NCBI GenBank assembly: GCA_963989385.1
Contig: OZ022501.1
Coordinates: 89,574,979-89,638,978, forward strand
Source: Ctena decussata
Lineage: Eukaryota > Mollusca > Bivalvia > Lucinida > Lucinidae
Reading direction: 5' to 3'
DNA: 64,000 nt
This document shows, one piece after another, positions 1-10,170 of this stretch. Under the pieces are notes generated by a model. The model searched no databases and had not been told where the DNA came from. It saw only the letters and a list, made by a program, of their open reading frames with translations. Within the stretch, counting starts at the first letter, position 1. Each line of letters opens with the position of its first letter. A program made the translations under genes and the position numbers.

Positions 1-579
1 CATCTTATCTTAAAGATTAAAGTAATATTGTATTGACTTCAAAGGTGGTTTTGCCAAACATTCAATGACAGTATTTAAACATATTCGAATTTTCAGAAAA
101 GTAAACAAATAAAGAGGGAATAAGGTTGAATGGTACCACGATTTACCTAAATAAGAACACATTTTAACCATCTTATGTGACTATCCTAAATTTGTTTAAG
201 TTATTTTCACTATCAGACAAGATGTAAAAATATTGTTGGAGGTAATGGTAAACAGTGCAGACCCTGATCAGACTGCTCTTTTAGGAGCAGTCTGATATAG
301 CTCTGCATTGTTTTCCTCAGTGTCTCAGTCCAAATATGTAGGGTTTTAAGGTAAGAAATAAATGGAAAATATCCGTGATAAGTAAATTTAATTAGGCAAT
401 ACTACATAATTCGTATTCGTTTTGAAAAAGAAGTGTAATGTGTTAGTAAACCTATTCGGAGATTAGTGATTTTATACCAAGTTGGTTAATAAAAGTATTT
501 CAAAAGGTCATAAAGCCACTGAGTATTCAGTGTACCCTTTTCTATATATAACAGCGAACGATTGCATCAAATTTTATGT

Positions 580-619
<40 letters not shown>

Positions 620-860
620 ATTTTTAAATAATATTATGTAGTTCCTGGTTGAAAGCATTTCATCGATTTCTAAATTCCCATTGACTTTTTTTTGTGGATT
701 AAGTTCTGAAGTTATCGTGATGAAACTTATATGGTCAGAAAGCAAAATAAATTCATTGAAATATAGCTTTTCAAACTTCATATGTAACAATTAAAATTTA
801 GCTATTTGAAAGTCATTAAATTTTTCGAAGCACTTCTTTTGCTTTTGTTTTCTCTTACCC
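1..860. other. Non-coding stretch with poly-T and a short hairpin
   Basis: I see no credible gene here. The stretch holds a 65-bp hairpin element near 248-315 and a poly-T/A tract at about 582-617. The open frame covering the tract is a low-complexity artefact with a lysine run. Confidence 0.6.
248..315. repeat. Short hairpin element of the aaacagtg...cactgttt type
   Basis: A self-complementary unit of about 65 bp: aaacagtgcagaccctgatc, then gactgctc/gagcagtc around a short loop, then the complementary end. Relatives with the same aaacagtg/cactgttt ends occur near 19515, 23649, 31658, 34135 and 36180, so this is a dispersed family rather than a chance hairpin. Confidence 0.6.
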
Positions 861-869
861 TCTGGTAGT

Positions 870-3800
870 ATAACCGCTACAGTACTAGCCTCTCTCTCTG
901 ACAGAAAACGTACCGACCTCTCTCTCTTTCTCTGTTTCCCTATGGTGGTATGCTGCTACGGTACTTGCCTCTCTCTCTCTCTCAAAAAGGTAATAATCTC
1001 ATTCTTTCCCTCTCACCTTCTGCCGCTGGTGGTTTGCTGCTTCAAAATTTGCCACTCTCCCTGACTAAACGTACTAACCTCTCTCTTTCCCTCTCACTGT
1101 CTCCCTCTGGTAGTATGCTACTAGAGTACTTGCCTCTCTCTCTCTCTCTGACAAAAAAATGCTGACCTCTCTCTTTCCCTCTCACTGTCTCCCTCTGGTA
1201 GTATGCTACTAGAGAACTTGCCTCTCTCTCTCTCTCTCTGACAAAAACATGCTGACCTCTCTCTTTCCCTCTCACTGTCGTCCTCTGGTGGTATGCAACT
1301 ACAGTACTTGCCTCTTTCTTTCTCTGACAAAAACATGCTGACCTCTCTCTTTCCCTCTCACTGTCTCCCTCTGGTAGTATGCTACTAGAGTACTTGCCTC
1401 TCTCTCTCTGACAAAAACATGCTGACCTCTCTCTTTCCCTCTCACTGTCGTCCTCTGGTGGTATGCAACTACAGTACTTGCCTCTCTCTCTCTCTCTCTG
1501 ACAAAAACGTGCTGACATCTCTGTTTCCCTCTCACTGTCTCCCTCTGGTGGTATGCAACTACAGTACTTGCCTCTCTCTCTCTCTCTGACAAAAACGTGC
1601 TGACCTCTCTCTTTCCATCTCATTGTCTCCCTCTGGTGGTATGCAACTACAGTACTTGCCTCTTTCTCTCTCTCTGACAAAAACATGCTGACCTCTCTCT
1701 TTCCCTCTCACTGTCTCCCTCTGGTGGTATGCAACTACAGTACTTGCCTCTCTCTCTCTCTGACAAAAACATGCTGACCTCTCTCTTTCCCTCTCACTGT
1801 CTCCCTCTGGTAGTATGCTGCTACAGTACTTGCCACTCTTTCTGACAAAAATGTGGTAACCTCTCTCTCTCACTGTCTCCCTATGGTTTAATGCTGCTAC
1901 AGTACTTGCTACTCTCTCTGACAGAAAACGTGGTGAACTCTCTCTTTTCCTCTCACTGTCTCCCTCTGGTGGTATGCTGCTACAGTACTTCCTCTCTCTG
2001 TGACAAAATGTGCTCACCTCTGTTTCTGTCTGGTGGTATGCTGCTACAGTACTTCCTCTCTCTGTGACAAAACTGGCTCACCTCTGTCTCTCTCTGGTGG
2101 TATGCTGCTATAGTACTTGCCATGCTCTCTGCGAAAACAGTGCTAATCTCTCTCCCTCTCACTGTCCCCCTATGGTTTTATGCTGCTACAGTACTTGCCT
2201 CCCTGACAAAAACGTTCTAAACTCTTTATTTCCCTTTCATGGTCTCCCTCTAGTAGTATGCTGCTACAGTACTTTCTCTCTCTCTCTCTCTGACAAAACC
2301 ATGCTCACCTCTCCCTCTGGTGGTATGTTGTTACAGTACTTGCCACGCTTTCTGTCAAAAAAGGGCTAACGGTTAAACCTCTCCCGTCTCACTGTCTCCC
2401 TTTGGTTTTATGCTGCTACAGTACTTGCCTTCCTGACAAAAACGTACTGAACCCTCTCTTTCCCTCTCTCTTTTGTGGTATGCTGCTACAGCACTTCCTC
2501 TCTCTCTGACGAAAACGTGCTAACCTCTCTCTTTCCATCTCACTGTCTTCCTCTGGTAGTATGCTGCGACAGTACTTGCGAATCTGCCTGCCAAAAACGT
2601 GTTAACCTCTCTCCCTCTCACTGTCTCCCTCTGGTTTTATGCTGCTTCAGTACTGGCTACTCTCTCTAACAAAAAACATGCTGACCTCTTTCCGTATCAC
2701 TGTCTCCCGCTGCGCTGATGATTTACTGATGCAATACTTGCCTCTTTCTCTCATAAAACGTGCTGAACCTCTCTCTTTCTCTCTCACTGTCTCCCTCTTG
2801 TGGTATTCTGCTACAGTACTAGCCTCTTTCTGTGACAAAAACGTGCTAATCTCTCTCTCTTTCCCTTTCAGTATCATCGTCCGGTGATATGCTGCTACAG
2901 TACTTGCCTCTCTCTCTGACAGAAACGTGCTGACCTCTCTTTTCCTCTCACTATCTCCCTCTGGTGGTATGCTGCTACAGTACTTGCCTTTCTTTGGCAA
3001 AAACGTGATGACCTCTCTCTTTCCCTCTCAATATCTCCCTTTGGTGTTGTAGCTGTCACAGTACTTGCCTTTATGACAAATGTCCCTCTGGCAGTAGAGC
3101 TGCTACAGTACTGGTCAGTCTTTCTGGCAGAAAAGGAGATTACTGTCACTCTTTCCCTATCACTTTCTTCCTCTGGTAGTATAGCTGCTACTGCACTACC
3201 CATTCATTCTGATGACTCTTTTCCTCTCTTTGGTAGTATAGCCACTAAAGTACTAGCCTCTCTCTCTGATAACCTGTCTCTTTCCGTATCACTGTCTTCT
3301 TCTGATAGTATAGCTGCTCAAATTCAAGCCTTTGTCTGATAGCTTAGACTACTTTTCTGTCGCGCTCTGTTTACCCTCTCTGATAGCAAAAATGTTGATC
3401 TCCCTTTCTTTCTATTTCACTATCTCCCTTCGGTTGATTTGGTTTGTTGGTTGATTTGATGCTAAACGTCCACGGTAAACAACTAAGGTCATGTCGGGAC
3501 GGTCAGTTAACCTAACCGCACTATTCCTGGGCAGGCTTATACCTCCTAAGCGGTTAACCAGTACTAAGTGCACATACTTTCGCCAGTAACTGACAACTGC
3601 CCTTCTTGAATCAGCGGAAGGAGAAACGAAAGTATGTGGCCAGACCGGGATTCGAACCCAGGACCTCTGACTTACGAGTCAGGTGCCCTACCGATTGCGC
3701 TACCCGGCCCGGCCCCCCTTCGGTTGAATAGCTGCTTAAGTACTATCATCTGTCTGATAATTTTGACTACCTTCTCTGTCTCACTCTATCTTTTCTCCTT

Positions 3801-4150
3801 GATAGAAAACCTGACGACCCTCTCTATCCCCCTCACTCTAACATCTGGAGGTATAGCTGCTACAGTAATGGCCTCTGTCTTATAGCTTAGACTACATGTC
3901 TGTCCTCCCCCCCCCCCCCACCCAACCCCACTCCAGCTCACCTCTGTCTCTCTGTTAGAAATCATGATGACCTCTGTATTTTCCTGTCACTATCTTCCTC
4001 TGGCAGTATATCTGTTATAGTAATAGAATCTGTCTGATTGCTTAGACTACCTTTCGCTCTCTCCTTCGTCTCTCTCTCTCTCTGATAGAAAATTGATGAC
4101 ATCTATTTCCCTCTCACTACCTCCTTTGACAGGTTATTACTGCAACCTCT
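870..4150. repeat. CT-rich minisatellite, units of about 90 bp
   Basis: Tandem units combine a ctctctct run, gacaaaaacatgctgacc, ctctctttccctctcactgt, ctccctctggtggtatgc and tacagtacttgcc. Units are most regular at about 1100-2000 and decay toward 4150, where the key words persist (ggtatagctgctacagtac). The long arginine/glutamate-rich or leucine/serine-rich open frames on both strands come from this repeat and are not genes. A SINE interrupts it at 3438-3715. Confidence 0.9.
3438..3715 (-). mobile_element. tRNA-derived SINE, family 1, full length
   Basis: Read on the minus strand, it starts with a tRNA-like head (A box near tagcgcaatcggtagg, B box ggttcgaatcccg) with a Thr(CGT)-like anticodon loop. 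A conserved body with the words gtcagttactggcg and ggttaaccgcttagg follows, then a tail rich in (c)aaa/tcaa. It is flanked by the 12-bp direct repeat cccttcggttga at 3426-3437 and 3716-3727, the target-site duplication. The target is a minisatellite unit. Confidence 0.9.
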
Positions 4151-4291
4151 AGCCTCAGATACCTATTATATACCTCTTTTTTGCTCTCCATAATATTTTT
4201 TTAAAGTATTGAGATTATTCTCTTCTGCAATTAAACTGTTCTTAGACTATCTATTTTCTTTAGTCTGCAATTACGCTGATCTTCCTTCTGA

Positions 4292-4292
<1 letters not shown>

Positions 4293-4336
<44 letters not shown>
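4293..4336. repeat. (CT)n microsatellite
   Basis: Uninterrupted ct dinucleotides. Similar tracts lie near 32847-32888 and 59915-59957. Confidence 0.9.
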
Positions 4337-4339
<3 letters not shown>

Positions 4340-4825
4340 ACACTTCATACTGTCTTATTGTATTGTAAATAATAGAAATAAACCTTTATACCACCCAAGA
4401 CCTCCTACAACTTCACTGATATTTTTGGGAAATCTAATACTTGACAATATATTGGGTAATTCGAAAGTACAAAATCTAGAAATCCCCATTAGTTTTTCCC
4501 ACTCATATCTTGTTTTTCCAAAGAGACTCATTTCTTCGACAAAATGACGAAACGCAGAAGAAAGAAAAAGACAAGAAAAAAGGGAATACAGCCTGCGACT
4601 ACTAAACATTTGGAATAATTGCACAGCTAAACAGAGTCATGGCTGGGAGATTTAGTAAGTAAATGTTTTAGGATTTAGATCATAAAATATTTTCAACATC
4701 TAGTTTCATTTTCATTTTCATATGAGACTGCCGAAAGAAAAGAGTGGATATAATTGATAAAACTGCCAGTCTCTTAAAAAACTTAACGTAACGTACTACA
4801 AGCAGCATTAGTATTTAAGATAGTT

Positions 4826-5028
4826 GAGCCGCGACACGAGAAAACCAACAAAGTGGTTGTGCACCAAGCGCAGACTCAGATCAGCCTGGGCATCCGCCCA
4901 GTCTGATCAGAGTCTTCGCTGTCCGCATGGCGGTAGTTTAGACACTTTTAAACTACCCTTTAAGCGCTTAGCGAAGACTCTGATCAGACTTGGCGAATGC
5001 GTTGTTGGTTTTCTCGTGTCGCGGTTCA
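4826..5028. mobile_element. MITE, GAGCCGCGAC family, copy 1
   Basis: Terminal inverted repeats begin gagccgcgacacgag and end ctcgtgtcgcggttc. The interior is itself inverted around gactctgatcagact, so the whole unit can fold into one long hairpin. No open frame in it is a gene. It is one of at least nine copies in the window. Confidence 0.85.
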
Positions 5029-5147
5029 TACATGTATAAGGATACACCTCTTTGTTTATCCGCCATTTTCACAAAGGGGTTAGACCCATTGAAAATGGGG
5101 TCTGACATAGGGAAGCAACCTCGTGTCTATAAGACGACCTTCATAAG

Positions 5148-5588
5148 ACGGCACCTCATAAACGCTGACATTTTCATGTTTGCTTTTCTTCTAAACGTAG
5201 AAAGTTATTTTAACTTATTGTTTGCAAAGACGAATTATTGATATCCATAATTTTAATTATTAGACAATATTATTGATATCCATACTTCGAAATATGGACA
5301 TAACACATTTGTATTATGGATATCCAATGATCTAAATGATTAATGGATATCAATTTTTCGAATTATATATATCGGTTATTAGATTTATTGATATCCATAA
5401 TAGGCAGAATAATGAATATCTATAATTCGAATTTTGGATAGCCATTCGAATTAGTGATATCCATAATCATTTAGCTTGTCAGATATCAATAGTTTGAACT
5501 ATTTCCAATTGTGGATATATATTATGGATAATCATTATGGATATCTTTAATTAAGGATAAAATAGTAAACCGGCACCCCATAAACGTT
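5148..5588. repeat. Palindromic ggatatcc array, block 1
   Basis: An AT-rich array of degenerate 20-30 bp palindromic words (atggatatcc, ataattcgaattat). Its right end, aatagtaaaccggcac, matches the right terminal repeat of the larger block at 6877-7689. The left end is bounded by cggcacctcataaacg, a direct repeat of the right flank (cggcaccccataaacg). It looks like a truncated copy of the same element. Confidence 0.65.
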
Positions 5589-5877
5589 ACTGCCCTTGGA
5601 AGTGCAGCCTTTGACCAATACTGTACACTTCTGATCACAGACTACAAGTTTAGACCCTGGTTAACTTTTCAGCACGAAAGTAGGTGGCTGATAAGGAAAT
5701 GTAACTGTTGCATAATATGGTCAAACTGTTTGAAGTCAAATATTTAGCGGTCTGTATGAGAGCTTTATGTATTCCCATACTATTAGAGGCTAGTTAACAA
5801 ATAAACATAACAAATTTATTGGGTTCTATTTTTCAAGGGACTAAGGCGAGGCTGTAACATATAGTATGTAGTTAATA

Positions 5878-6215
5878 GCAGCCCCGGATCAGGGGGTGGG
5901 CTCTGGGGCTTCAGCCCCGCCACCTGAACCCGGTAAGATTAAAATATATGTTGTGAGATCTCATTAGAATCGCCTCGATGAGGCGATTCTAATGAGATCT
6001 CACAAGATATATTTCAAGGCAAAAAGACACCAAAAATTCTCATCAAATGGATCCCTTATTATGTCATATATTTTCAAGCCTCACCCCTCCCCTCCGCCCT
6101 ACCACCCCTTCCCCTCCCACTTCCCAAATATATCTCGGCTCTCGGCACCTCTCAGCCCCGCCAGTTATCAGTTATCCAGAGCCCCACCAGTATCTTATGG
6201 TCTGGATCCGGGCCT
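5878..6215. mobile_element. Probable MITE with cagccccgg ends
   Basis: The left part (cagccccggatcagg, gccccgccacctg) and right part (gccccgccagtt, ggatccgggcctg) are imperfectly complementary. A strong internal hairpin lies around 5955-6005 (gagatctcattagaatcgcc and its complement). There is no coding content. Confidence 0.5.
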
Positions 6216-6876
6216 GAATATCTAACAAAGTTTCTACTTAAAACATACTTCCTTGCTAAACAGCTATGAAATGATATGTGTATATATTTACTCGTGTAAC
6301 AGTACTTGATTACGTGAGTCTTTCTTTTACAAGTGCCTGTGCCTAAATTGATTTGATCCTCTTTTCAAAAGTGAAAATTGTACATATTCAGGTGGAGCAA
6401 ATCTGCCATTTTCAATTTTGCTTTAATTCTCAAAGGGGATCACGTCTTAAGAAATAACTTGTTCTCTTAGAAGTAAATCCTTTGATCCCATTTAGGCAAG
6501 GCCTCCGTCGTCCATGAAGCAATCAGGCCCGTTAAGTATAGAAGCTGTTCCCCTGTTTTAAAACTGTGGTAACATATAGGTGTACTCATTCTCCTTAACC
6601 AACCTGTGCAAAGACGACAAGACTCTGACCAGCCACAGCCTGTACCTCCTTAAGGGCTGATCACACACTTCGGTTGCAATTATGATTTTTTTTAGGCTGA
6701 ATGATAATTCTTGCGCATAGACATGACTCTGATCAGAGTGCATGGTAACACAACCTTAATGTGTGTGTTGTTCTGTCTTGCTGTAAGAATGCATTTATGC
6801 CTGTGTGGTATACTTTTTTTTTTGCTACACCATTTAATGCTTCATTGCTTACATCAGATTGTGTGCCAAGGTATGG

Positions 6877-7689
6877 GGTGCCGTTTTACTATTTGTTTCC
6901 TATTAATAGATATTCATAATTATTAAAGAGTATTCATAAAGTGTAGTAGTGATATCCATCATTCGAATTAGAGGTATCCATCATTATTTATGGATGTCCA
7001 TAATTTGGAATTGTAGATATCTATAATTCGAATTATGAAAATCCAATGATCTAAATGATTGATGGATATCATTAAATAGAAGGATGGATATCACTAGTTC
7101 GATTGATGGATATCAATAATTCGAATTAGGGATATCCATAATCTGCCCATTTACCGATATCACTAATTCGAGTCATGGATATCAATAAAAAGAATGTGAT
7201 ATCCATAATGCGATTTAGTGATAACCAGTTATGATTAAGATTATTAGATATCCATAAATCGATTATTCGAATTGTGAATGTCAATTATTTTCCTGTTTAT
7301 GGATATCACTACGTAGAATTACAGATATTTATAATTCATATTTTGGGTGCCTTTCTGCAATATTCCCTATTTATAGATATCAGTGATTGAAATTTTGGAT
7401 ATCACTTATTGAAATCACTTATTCCAATCATAGGTATTTATAATTCAGCCCAATGACAGATATCCATTATTCGAGTTGTGGATATCCATAATTCGTTATT
7501 AATATCAATAATTCGAATAAGTGATATCCACAACCGGGCTGAATTATTTAGAACTTTTATTCGATGGCTATTTATCATTCGATAAAGTGATATTAATAAA
7601 TTGGCTGAATCATAAATATCCTTATTCGAATTATGGATATCTATAAATTAAATTATCTATAAATACGGAATAAATGGTAAAACGGCACT
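6877..7689. mobile_element. Inverted-repeat-bounded palindromic ggatatcc array, block 2
   Basis: The ends ggtgccgttttactattt and aaatggtaaaacggcact are near-perfect terminal inverted repeats of about 18 bp. Between them lies about 775 bp of degenerate, mostly palindromic words such as gatatccataattcgaatta. It has the bounds of a non-autonomous DNA transposon filled with a satellite-like array. Confidence 0.65.
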
Positions 7690-7738
7690 GCCAGTGTTGT
7701 TCTCGTATTTTGTAAGACCACTTTTATCATGCAGCGGT

Positions 7739-7937
7739 TCAATGAATGCATGGATGACTTGCGATTTTACGTCCTTTTTAAGTTTTTTTTTTCAGTTATA
7801 TCAGGACGATGGAAGGGTAAATGGCTGTCCGCAAATGAACCCCGTTTATGATTGAAAAGATTTTCGCCTCCAGGAATCGAATTTGGGAACGCTAGCTCAG
7901 AAGGCCAGCGCTGATGCCACTGAGCTATCGGGGGTCC
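7739..7937 (-). mobile_element. tRNA-derived SINE, family 2
   Basis: On the minus strand the head reads ccccgatagctcagtggcat with a B-box-like gattcctgg. The body contains gaacgctag, the reverse complement of catcgtcctgata, and ggacgtaaaa. A 9-bp direct repeat, tgcagcggt, flanks it at 7730-7738 and 7938-7946. Confidence 0.75.
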
Positions 7938-7974
7938 TGCAGCGGTCATCTTACTTTAGCCGACGTTTCAGAAG

Positions 7975-8230
7975 TCCCCATGAGCTTATACGGTAGTCGA
8001 GATATTCGTCTGTCGTCATCCGTCCGCTAACAATTTAAAACCACTTCTCCTGTGAAACCATGGGCGATTGGAACTTAATTTCATATGGCGCCTCATGGGT
8101 TGGTGGAACGAAAGTTTGTTCATACGGTCCTGGACCCGAGGCTATGCGCTTTACTTACGCTCTGCTGAGATTGATCTCAAATTTTAAGGAATACGAAACA
8201 AGGTTTTAAAGTGTTCAGATATCAAGAAAT
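7975..8230. repeat. Fragment of the gtccgtccg/ccatatatggt dispersed repeat
   Basis: The words gtcatccgtccg, acaatttaaaaccacttctcctgtgaaacc and ttcatacggtcctgg match the start of the long element at 28397-30347. It is a short degenerate fragment with no gene. Confidence 0.5.
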
Positions 8231-8548
8231 TGGTGAAAGACGTGAACTAATAAAAACCTCTACATGCCGTGGTTATTATCTGTCTCCGCTTTGATCGGAC
8301 AGCGTGTTCTCCCCAACTTATGTCCTGAGCACGTGAGTGTGTTTGAGTCTTAGCTACCAAATAAATTGCAGCTTTTAATTTGGATTTAGGATGATGCACT
8401 TACAGGGCCTACTATCAGGAAGTATAACTACTCGTACTTCACATTCATTAAAATTACAGACTTCAGGAAAAAGGTATGCCAGTAAATAAGTTTAAAGGGC
8501 AGTGATCTGAAAAGTCCTTGATTTTATATCTTTTGCAACAAGAACTGG

Positions 8549-8697
8549 TATCGAGGTTATAAAACTTTGGAATAATCTCAAACTCTAAATAAAGCACACT
8601 GATTGGCTGCTTCCGAGCACATGGTCGGAAGCAGCCAATCAATGTGCTTTATTTTGAGTTTAAGTATGTACTCAAGTTTTATAATCTCGGGGCCTGG
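8549..8697. mobile_element. Hairpin MITE, cgaggttataaaac family, variant
   Basis: The ends tcgaggttataaaact and agttttataatctcgg are complementary. The core gattggctgcttcc...ggaagcagccaatc is a near-perfect inverted repeat. The ends match the larger elements at 17839, 27097, 28067 and 42146, but the core differs. Confidence 0.7.
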
Positions 8698-8834
8698 TAG
8701 GACTAGGGCATCACTTTTTTGAAATCAATTTAAGCATAGATAAATAAAAAAAGAAATAATCAGATTAATTATTTCTAGAAATTGTGTTTTTCTTGTACTG
8801 TTTTGTAACAATACAATTTAATAGACAGGCGGAA

Positions 8835-9060
8835 GCCCCTTAACTCTTTGGGTTAAACGCTGCTCTGCTGAGCCAGCGGTTCCAGGTTCGATTCCCGTTG
8901 TAGTCGGAAATCACTTCATCCGTAAATTGGGTTCCTTTGCACACACCCTTTCGTTATGCCCCCCCCCCTCCACCCCACCACACACACACACAGCCCCGCC
9001 ATCGTCCTGATGTGACTAAAATACTCTTGAAAGGACGTAAATGTAGCAAGTCATCCATCC
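8835..9060 (+). mobile_element. tRNA-derived SINE, family 2
   Basis: The B-box-like ggttcgattcccg lies near 8886-8898. It is followed by a body with catcgtcctgatgtgac and ggacgtaaatgtagcaag, the plus-strand version of the family at 7739-7937. An internal c/ca-rich stretch at 8959-8994 is an expansion. I could not define target-site duplications. Confidence 0.6.
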
Positions 9061-9735
9061 ATGTATTTCAAGGCCTTAATCCACTCATAGTATTGCTGAC
9101 AAATACCAAAGGGAATAATAGATTTGTTTGAATTCTTCTGTAGTATCGTATCACCGTCATCACAAATTGGCATGTCCTTTCAGACAAACAATGTTGAAAC
9201 AACATCGACAACCTCTGCTCGCTATTCGTCTGCAGGGAAATTTGGTTGATTGTCACTGCAGCTAATAACGAGTTGTCTTCATTGAGGTGAATACCTAAGC
9301 TTTCGGGAAAACAACTCTGCCATTTTCACCCCCTCCCCACCACCTTATAGATTTGGGTCAACTATTATAGACAAGAGTTTGCTTTCTAAATACAAATTCT
9401 TTCACCCCAAAGTAGAGTAAACTCCATTTTGGGAAAAGGTCTTCGTCATCTAGAAAAAATAACAGGTCACAAAAGTTGCTTCCCTTCGCAAACGTTGTGG
9501 GAAAACATGCACTGTACCCATGCACCTAAAGCCAGTCATTTATTACAGATGTTCTGACCAGACTGTCATAGGCGGATCCAGGAATTTTGGATAGTTGTTT
9601 CAAATTATCTGAAAGGGGGAGGGGTGCGGGGGCGAGGGGTATTTTTTAAGACTGCCGGTTCCTATCAAACCGCTACTGTTCCTTATTGTCTAACTAGTGT
9701 AAACAACCCTGGTTAAGTATGTATAAACAAGGGCT

Positions 9736-9845
9736 TTTACGAAACGAAAAAAGCTGTTACGAAACGAAAACGAGTCATAGCTACCAAACGACCTGATGAC
9801 CAGGTCGTTCGGTAACTCTGACTGTTTTTCGTTTCGGAACATCCT
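9736..9845. repeat. Imperfect hairpin, cgaaacgaaaa family
   Basis: The left arm (cgaaacgaaaa, taccaaacgacctg) pairs with the right arm (caggtcgttcggta, ttttcgtttcg). There is no coding signal. Confidence 0.5.
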
Positions 9846-10142
9846 TTAAAACCTAATTATTCAGGTGTGGTAAATTACACACAGTGCATTAGCTGTGCAG
9901 TGAATAAACTGATTTGCTTCAACGGCCTTTATGTATGATTCCTCAGTTTATGCAGCATCTATAACATTTCTCTGGATTCATTTATTATTAATGCGAACAG
10001 AAAAGACGGTGATCGGACTGCGCGAATGCGCAGACCGATCTCAGTCTTTGCTATTATTTGCATTTGTCATGAATAATTTTTTTTCACGTGATGCGGAACA
10101 AAAAGTGTTGAAGGTTTTCATTATTTAAATTTCATGTCTAAT

Positions 10143-10170
10143 TTCTGTTGTTTTGTCTTTATATCAACAG
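10143..10170 (+). other. Splice acceptor of the Mab-21-like gene
   Basis: A pyrimidine-rich tract (ttctgttgttttgtctttat) ends in atatcaacag immediately before gcaagtttgatattc. The exon would start in phase 1 of the gene's frame. The ATG at 10134 lies upstream of this acceptor and is probably intronic, so the real first exon was not found. Confidence 0.65.

Noticed and set aside
1042..2017. Long arginine/glutamate-rich minus-strand open frames
   Set aside because: They follow the CT-rich minisatellite unit exactly, appear in several frames and lack any non-repeat sequence.
3640..3715. Functional tRNA gene on the minus strand
   Set aside because: It is the head of a SINE bounded by a 12-bp target duplication.
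10134..10170. ATG at 10134 as start of the Mab-21-like protein
   Set aside because: It lies in a pyrimidine-rich tract ending in a strong acceptor at 10170; the encoded residues look intronic.
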